Source: Sipunculus nudus
Lineage: Eukaryota; Annelida; Sipuncula; Golfingiida; Sipunculidae
Direction of reading: 5' to 3'
Assembly: GCA_026874595.1 (NCBI GenBank)
Contig: CM049317.1
Location: 13,878,882 to 13,942,881, forward strand
Length of the DNA: 64,000 bases
Shown here: piece by piece, positions 49,601 to 58,600 of the stretch
How positions within the stretch are numbered: position 1 is the first letter of the stretch
Layout of the letters: every line of letters starts with the position of its first letter
Program-made: the position numbers and the translations under genes
Notes under the pieces: model-generated
Told to the model about the DNA's origin: nothing
Database searches by the model: none
What the model saw: the letters and a program-made list of their open reading frames with translations, nothing else

Positions 49601-52600
49601 TGCCTAGATATCTTAAGAGTGTAGTGTGGTGATACTTTCAACAACTTTGGGGATAAGAAGAAGATTTTGTAAAAGTATATATAATTCAGGTGAATCGTCA
49701 GTCAATGACATAGAAAAAACTTGTACAGTATGAATAATAGTTTTAAGCAAAATGTTTTTCTGCAAAAAAAAAAAAGTTGTTATACTTTTTGACACATGCT
49801 TGGCAGTCTTCTGTCAGGGAACTGGCTTGGCTTTTATTGCCTTCCTGTTGGCCTTGGGCAACCATGTCTTTTCTCTACTGTATAGAAGGTCTGGTTCCTC
49901 TGCCCTCTTGGTGGTATGGTTCCTGTGCCGAGTGGGCCATTCGCCAATATGCTACCCTCACACCAGTAGGAAGGCACTATTGAACAAGCCGCTTACGCAT
50001 GTGTTACTATTGCACAGTTCAAAGTCAGATATTATATTGGTATTTGTTAGGTGTCCCTGTAATCATATATTGATGGTATGTAATTGAAAGCTACATCTGA
50101 ATTTAGTAATAGTGGGTCAGCACCATCTGAGGAATGTAAGGTGAAATATGATTGGTCAGAAACAAGTGGCTGTTCCCGACGTATTATAATTTACTACTAA
50201 AGTCAACCGGGAACAGAATTGTGGACATTGATTTTATAGAAAGTTTTGACATTATTTTTTTTTAAGAAAACTGGGAAAAACTTTTGACTTAGGATTAAAC
50301 TATAATAATTGTTGTATGTAATCATATTGCATTTGAGCGAACCATAACAGTAACTGTGTGTGGTGATCACATACTGTTATATCCCTCATCTGCACAGTCT
50401 ATGGGCCACAGTCATAAGTAGTTTTCATTAACCTAATTTATAACCCAAAAACCTGTCAGGACGGTCTTCCTGTAAAATCCTAAACTAAAACTAAACTGAA
50501 CATTTCAGGGCTTGTCGCTTCTTGTGGATAACCCCATGAGTCACAACACTATTAAGACTCTCCTACCCGAGCTGAAAAACCTGCTGCATGACTCAGCAGA
50601 AAAGGTCCGCACAGCCTTCCTTGACCTCTTGCTCAAGGTCAAGAACATGAGGGCCATCAAGGTCAGTAACGATATAACACATACATATCATACTTTATGA
50701 AATAATACCCATTAACTGTATGTACATTGTAAAAAAAAATTTTTCCTACTTTTTGGTACCAATCAAAGAATTGGAATAAGTATAAAGTAAATGCCACACC
50801 ATATACATACCCAGTGAAATTATTGTGTATTGATATATTCTTTGCTTCCCTTTTTATAAGTATTGATAAATGGTACTTACATCTGATTAATTATTAGAAA
50901 CTGGTTTTCTTGAGTTGTTTTCTGCAAATTTTGCACTTTGTTTAAAACTGTTTTCTACTTGGCCTTCTCTGTATTTAGATGAGTTAAGATGAAGTAAGAT
51001 TTAGATATATGATTATGGCAAGTGAAAATTATACAGATGTGATACAAAATTAAGCTGCATTAGACATTCAAAGAAGATAGAGTGAAGACTTGTTTTTTCA
51101 CCTTGTAAAATGAATAATACTTAAAAAAAATATGTAACTACAAAACTTAAATGTAGTTATCACTGATATATTAGATGTTATCACTGTCAGTTATCATGAT
51201 TTAATGTAAATTATCAATCATTGACACTTTTAATACAGTAACCATGGTGATTATTTCAGTTCTGGACTATCACCCCCATGGAACATCTGCTTGCACGTCT
51301 TGAGTTTGACACGCCATCAGTTTGTCGCCGGATCGTACAGCTACTGTTCCAGAGCTACATGCCAACAGAAAAGAGCCAGGATGTACAGCTGACTCGCTGC
51401 ATCTTGTTGCTTCAAGAGAATCCCCACGCTGCCCGACCATTCTACCAGTACGCTTATAAACACATGGACCTCCAGCAGACATGTAAGTGTGCTTTTTTAA
51501 CAGGCTTCTGTGGCTCAGCGGTAGAGCACAGGACTCAAAGCAGGGAGGTCAGGAGTTCATATCTCAGCCAAGGAGTGGTGAGATTTTCATGGTCGGCCCA
51601 AACCCAGTGTGTGAGCACTCTGCAGGCTTAATGGGAAGCCTGTACCCCACAGCAATGAATCACTCCTGATCACAAACAAGTGTGTCATTCACACATATTA
51701 AATGAGGTCCGAGGTCACAAGACATGACGGGCGTATTTTGCACCCTTGAGATGCTCTTGTTTAAAGATGTTTGGCGGAAAAAGTTACCACTGTATTAGCT
51801 TTAGAGCAATCTCAGCAATATTTTTTCTGATAATGAACACTGACAGATGGATGGAATGTATTTGTATGTTAACAGGGCAAAGATTTTAAAGAGACATAAT
51901 CAGGAGCAATACTATGCCTGTTCTTTCACTATCAGTTCAATTTTGCTTTATACAAAATTTTCCAAGCAAAACTATTCCAGAACACATTTACTCGCATACA
52001 ACTGTTTAACACCATGTTATAGCCCTGTGTGTTGGTAAACACAGTCTGTTTACCATAACAAGCCCGCGTGACCAGAGGTCTGATTAAGCTAGGTGGGTCA
52101 GGGTATCTTCTTAATGGCACGTTTTGTGGCTCAGCACAGCACATGGCCCAACTCACTGTGTTTATGTTGACACCTGCGATTGCGCACGGTTCACTGTTTT
52201 TACCACTTGTTTACAGGAGTAAGCAAACCGTTTCAAGGCAATATTTTGGCAGGTACAGATTTATTTAAAAGGGAAGAAGCTATTTTTTTGTGTTAACTCA
52301 GCATGCTTTATAGGTGATTTGGCCCTTTTAAACATTAAACCTATGGAAGTTCACACAAAACATTAAGTCTGGTTTATATGAAAATAAAATTAGGTTGATT
52401 TTGATCTATCGTCAGGTTTCAGCATTTTAGAAGTGAAAAATTGTTTATGTAAATTCATGCAAAGAAAAGATTTTACTGGAAAGGCCGGATGGACCATCAT
52501 GAAATTTAATATATTAATTGATCTTTGAATACCTGAACTGCTTCACAAGACTGGTTGGTGAACCTAGAATATCTTCATATTGATTCATTGTTACCTGTAT

Positions 52601-55600
52601 TTTTGGGAATGGCAGATTAACAGGGAAGTTAACAGGGGGCAAGACCTATCAAGACTTATTTTGGAAAAAACAAATCTTGGAAAAAACCCAAATTAGACTA
52701 AGTGACATGTATTAATTCACAATGGCTGGAAGTAATTTGTCAGCTGAGGGTCATGGCCCATGGTCCACTTATTGCTTTGCCTTGATTTTACTAATCTTGT
52801 AGTATTGTATGTTCTTCCTCTCCGGATCAGCGTGTTTGGCAGCTCCCCAATGGTTCTAATATTCTTTGGCCAGGTAGCTATATTTAAACACTTGACCCCC
52901 TTACCATCTTGATCTATAAATCATAACAAGTTGTGACTTTTTATCATGTTTTACAGTCAGCATTCATATATGTGTATATTATCATATATATGTACAGTGT
53001 GCATTTTATTCACTGATACCTACAATAAGCAAAGTGCTTTGACCCACATGACCTATGAAGGATGCTGCCTTTCCTTACAGGTCAGTTCATATTGCTGCTG
53101 GGTCATTGTGTGTCTCAGTGTGTTCAGCAAGAACTGAACACTGAAGGCTCATCAGCTGAGACGTCACTCAGTGAGGAAGAGAAGGTAGGTGAAAAAAAAA
53201 ATTTTTTCCTGCTTTTTCATGAAAATTCCTACTTGTTCCTACTTTTTCTTACATTTTCCTACTTGTTTGTTTTTCACTGTAACATGCATTGCTCAAAACT
53301 GCCAAATAGTTTGAAATTGGCCTGTTGTTATTTAAGGTCTAATCATCGTCAGACATTTTTGGTTTAATTTAGCTTTAGAATTCATATTAATAATAATTTT
53401 AGACACAGTGATGTATATATATTTAGAATCCTTAGAATATTCTCTATCAGATGAGATATATTTAAAAAGTGTAACAGTGTCCACTTTGAAAATTTAAAAC
53501 TTGAAATGATTTAAAATTTTTTTTTTTTAATTGGATATATCTCAAAATTGGCATAGGGTATGTATGTGGAAATAGTATCATTTGAAACTACATACAAATA
53601 TCTCCAGGCCTTTTGTTTTGTTATATATTTATTGTCTTTTTTTTATAATGAATTTTAAATTAAAAAAAAATGTGTGATGTTAACAATACTTATTTCGTTT
53701 AAATAATGTATTTCTACTACACTAAAAAAAAAAAAAAGGAAAAAGAAAAAAACGCATTTTAGAATACTTGTTGATTTACCTATATGCAAAAGTTGAAGAC
53801 TCTATATTGGATGGTTTTTGAGAAATTTCACTCTGAAGACCGTACAGTCTCCTGAAATACTGTTTTGAGAAAACGGCCAAAAACTGTTTGGGAAGAGAAA
53901 TTTTGTTTTGAGTGGAAAACAGGGATATAAGCGCAAGTGACAGTTGCATTTTTTCACTAAATGTTCCGGTGAGAATCGGTTTCAATGTATAAATTATAAA
54001 ATTTAATAGTTTATCAATGTTAAAAAAAAGGATTTTATTAGGCATCATGACAACTGGAGAACTGTCAAACTAAAGTAGGCGGAGCTTACTGGTCCGAGTG
54101 GTCGGTCATCGGTAATCAGATCATGGGCTACCGTGCCGGGGCACGCGTCAGGTGTGAAGTGACTGAAAAGAACATTCACTCTGTTTACTCTGCGCTCTCA
54201 TTCAGACCACCATACACCCTAATCCAATTAACAGCTTGTCTCTCCCTCTCACAATTATATATGAGACACTACATAGCTAGCAGCAACACATATCTCTCTC
54301 TCTCATTAGATTTATTTACACCAGTCATATACGTGCAAAATCGTGCTGCGGCCGCTCTTCCTTTACCGATCGCTCTCATAGAGCTCTAAGACTCCGGCGC
54401 GGTTCACTTCGCAAAATTTGTTAGCAGGCGACGTTGTGGTGTAACTTGGTGCTGCGTTCCTCTCACAAAATTCATTCGTGCAACGCATTCTCCCATATTG
54501 CTGCACCACCCTCGACTTTTATCTAAATCCTCCACTAACGACACGGGAACCTTGTGATCAGCAGTATGTGACTGTCTCTCGTTCAAATAGCGAATTTTAT
54601 CTTCGCTCATTCTACTCTATTTTCTTCGACCCATGACGTTCAAATTGAAAATAGTGTATATTTTAGAAGAAGGAACGATGTATTTGGTAATGGTTTTGGC
54701 GATGTAATGATGGAACCTGGGAGAAAATGTTATAGTGTTTAACAGGGTCAAAATTACAGAAATAACAATCGGTAAATTCATATTTCTGGATATATTCTTG
54801 GTGCCAGGACCATTATTGGGTGACACTAACATATATTAGGGCAGTGACATAGACATTATTCGGCGACTGGAGGAATACGATGTACAGTTTACTTCTGGGT
54901 TAGGCGTATAGGGGGACGTGTTTGTATTAATTAGTGCCAATTAGTAAGTGCCGGTAATAAAGATAAGCTCTTTCCCGGCTGACTGACCGCGGCTTCCCCA
55001 CGCCTGTCAATCAACCATTTGCCTAATACCGCGAGCGCATGGTTAACCAATAAGCAGCTTACACGCTGCTAACTCTGGCCTAGCTGACAGTTGGTCCTTT
55101 TTGCACCCCACGTGGGGTTGACATCTGAATTAAAATACTTATTTTTCTAATTGATACAATATAACCCCAGGAACGTGTTTTTGTGAAAAGATAGATATAG
55201 CAAACATCTATAAAACCAGATGTTTTTCAGAAAAATGTAATTTTCATGATTTTTGACGATGATTAGACCTTAAGTGAAATACTATATGTGATTTTCACTT
55301 GATCTCTTGATCTCAAAACTGTTGGTACGAATTGGACACCATGTAAACTTGATTGAATATGTTTTCAGTAAATAACTGTTTTGGATTCCACATTCTTTTA
55401 TCAAGAATTAGCTTGAATAATGTCATAACATGTGTGGTTTGAATCCTACTTTTATACTACTTTTTCTTACATTTCCCTCTTTTTATTTTGCTTTTCCAAA
55501 TTTCTGCTCCTACTTTTGTCCTTATTCTGTATTTTCCAATTTTGTCTTTTCTTAATATCTGGTATTTTTGTCCTACTTGACAGTCTGTCTACAGGCCATG

Positions 55601-58600
55601 TGCCTTTATAAAAATGTTCATCATAATCATGATGTCGTGGTCTGTTTTTTATTCACAGGAGAATGAAAGTCCTAAGGTGGAGGTTAACACTGGGGATGGT
55701 AATCTGAGTGCCAAGGATACAACACTGATGGCTGGTCTGCTGGAGACTATTGTCATTCTGTGGGAGAGTGTACAAACCCAACTAATTAAGGTAAATAATA
55801 TGCCTCAATATACAATAAATGTTTACTTTAGAAAGCTGATGCTGGAAACAATGATTTGAGCAACCAGTAAATATTAAATAACTATTTAATATAACCGTTA
55901 TGGGTTTCTCCAAAATCATACAAAAAGAATTTCAATCAGTGCACATGCATCAGCTGACCAGGAACTAAGAGACGTCAATTTCAAAATGTTATAAATGAAA
56001 TGGATAGCCATTTTAGCTTTCATATTGTCTTTTTTTGTTGCATAAATTTTAAAGTAATACAGTAAATTAAAATACTTCCGTATGTAATCCTGTGAAATTT
56101 GGTACCATGGTTCTTTCAAATAATTTAGAAACAGATGAACCAGGTTCCTAGGATCATGCCCCTTTAGATGAATTTATTTATTTTAAGGAATTATTACACA
56201 AGATATATATTAGGCAAACCTGCTCTAATACTCATTAATGAAAGCAGTCTTCCTGCTGGACACATAAAAAGCAAACATGCTCAGAGTTTGGTTATATATT
56301 AATGTATACGCTCCTCACGCAGTGGTTATACACTGCAGTCATCCCAGATCTCTTCTTGTTTCAGCTGCTGCTTTGTATAGCAAGGTTCTCTTGGTTGCAC
56401 CACCAGGGTGGGCACAGCAAAAATTGTAGACAGACCAATGAGAGCGTGGTATTGCATTGTGCATCCAGCTCCAAATTTTACCTGCTCTTGTACTTGCTCT
56501 TGTTGGTCTGATTACACTGGTTCTGGCACAGGGCCAAGAATATGACCAACAAGTGGTTGTGCATGTTTAAAATTTGGAGCTGGATGCACAATGGGATACC
56601 ACACTGTCATTGGTCTGATTATTTCATTGCTCTGTGCTAACCCTGATGGTCAGACCCAGAGAATCTTGCTGTGTATAACTGCTGTGTGATGAGCGTAATT
56701 ATTAATGTGTTATCTGGAACATTTTGTAAGATACAATTTTTATGTTTGTTCAGTCACAGAATGCTCACTACCTGCGGAAGCTTGAGAAGATTTTCAGTCG
56801 AGCGTTACCACGGTACCTGCAGGTATTCTCAGATACTCGCACCTGTTCAGCACTGATTCATCTGGCTGGGTTCCTGCCTCCGAAGCTGATACCAGTCCTC
56901 AGGTAGGTGATGCTGAAGGAAAGAATATTGAAGGAATTTAAAGGTAACACTGATGTACCATAGTAGAGTCTACACCATCCAAGTCCGAGTGCAAGTCCGA
57001 GTCCAGGGCACTAGAGTCGAAGTTGGAGTCCGTTAGGTTTGAGTCCAGTTCCACCTTCTTTGAGTCAGAGTTATCTGGTACCTTAGTTCTAGTCCAAATC
57101 TATTTAAAATCTCTTTATAAAAAGAAATTAAAAAACAAACACATGCCTTTTACTTTAAGGTTTAATTAGGGCTCTGTTTGACAAGCGGTGCCCTATAGTG
57201 ATCACCGTGTCAGTCCGTCCTTCAGTCTCTTCCTCCTTCCATACTTCTGTCCTTCTGTACTTCCGTACTTCCGTCAGTGGCACTTTATATGACAGCTGAG
57301 ACCAGTGGGTCCCTTGTTTTGTAATATTCTTTTAGTAGTTAGCACCTGTATATCAATGTCTTTATGTGGTATGTGACAATGCTTTCCTTCTGCTGGACTC
57401 GAGATGGACTCTGCCTGATTTCTCCAGTCTTTACCTCAAAGTCTGAGTGCAAATCCGAGTCCAGGACATTTGAGTCCAAGTCTGAGTCCAAGGCCCTGAA
57501 CAAGTGGACTAGAGTCCAAGTGGGAACTTGAGTCTTCCATCACTGGCTGAAAGGAAGAATATTGAAGGAATTTATGGTGTACATGTCATTTCTGTGCTGT
57601 CACTGCAAAAAAACAAAGGTACCATTCCATTTTGATTGGTTGGCTTTGTGGTGAAGTTGGACAAACCAGTGAGGATTTGAGGACATCATTATTAGGTATA
57701 GGATCATAATGTTATTTACCACAAAACATTGTGCGAGTTTTACAGCCTGTGCAGTTCATTATCTATTATCACTTTATTGGCGAGGTAATTTGGTAATTTT
57801 TTAAAAAATATTGTATGCAGCAAACATTTCCAATTTCACAGTTTTAGTTACCCTTCAGTTTGCCTCTGAGCAGTCTCAGACAGGAGTCATTGACAGGTTC
57901 CTACTCCAATCATGAAACTGAAGTTAAGTACTTAAAAAATCATGGAATTTACATGTTAAAGCTTTGTCATTGAATAGTTAAATATACATAAAAAATTAAG
58001 GAAATCCATCAGTATTTATAGTTTCATCATCGGTTTAGTAATAATTGCATGTAAGATCTGCAGTTGTAGGACTGGCATAAGTAATCACAAAATATTTTTT
58101 CTCCATTTCAGCATAGATATGGACACATGCCTAATATTAAGTGAGATCCTTTGTGATTTCCAGTAGGTCCCTCTTAAAGTCATGAAAGTCTCAACATGTT
58201 ATTTTTTGTCGATAATTAACCAAGAAACCTCAGTCTGATAAAACCTATATGTCTTAACTATTTGAATTTTATTTTCAGTCGTAGCCTCCTGTCTAAGTTA
58301 AAGAACATGGACTTGGAGAATGTGGAGGATGATTACTCCACCATGCTGGACACGCTGTGTCGCTGGAACAAAGGAGCAGACATCCTGGAGCTGGTCTCTG
58401 ATTGGCTGGAGGAGGGGTTAAAGGTCGGGAGGCCAGCAGGTAGTCCAAGTAAGATAAGCAAACAAGGGCGACATGTCCAGTTCACAGACCCAGCGATTCC
58501 GAAGCCGCTGTTTGGCCTGAGGCTTCTGGGATATCTGACGCAGACCCGGAGGTGCCAGGAAAGTCTGCTGTTACAAAACGAGTCACAGATGAAGGAGCTC

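Noticed and set aside
51501-51575. A functional tRNA gene
   Set aside because: The A box is good, but the B box and acceptor stem are degraded and a non-tRNA body follows, as in a SINE.
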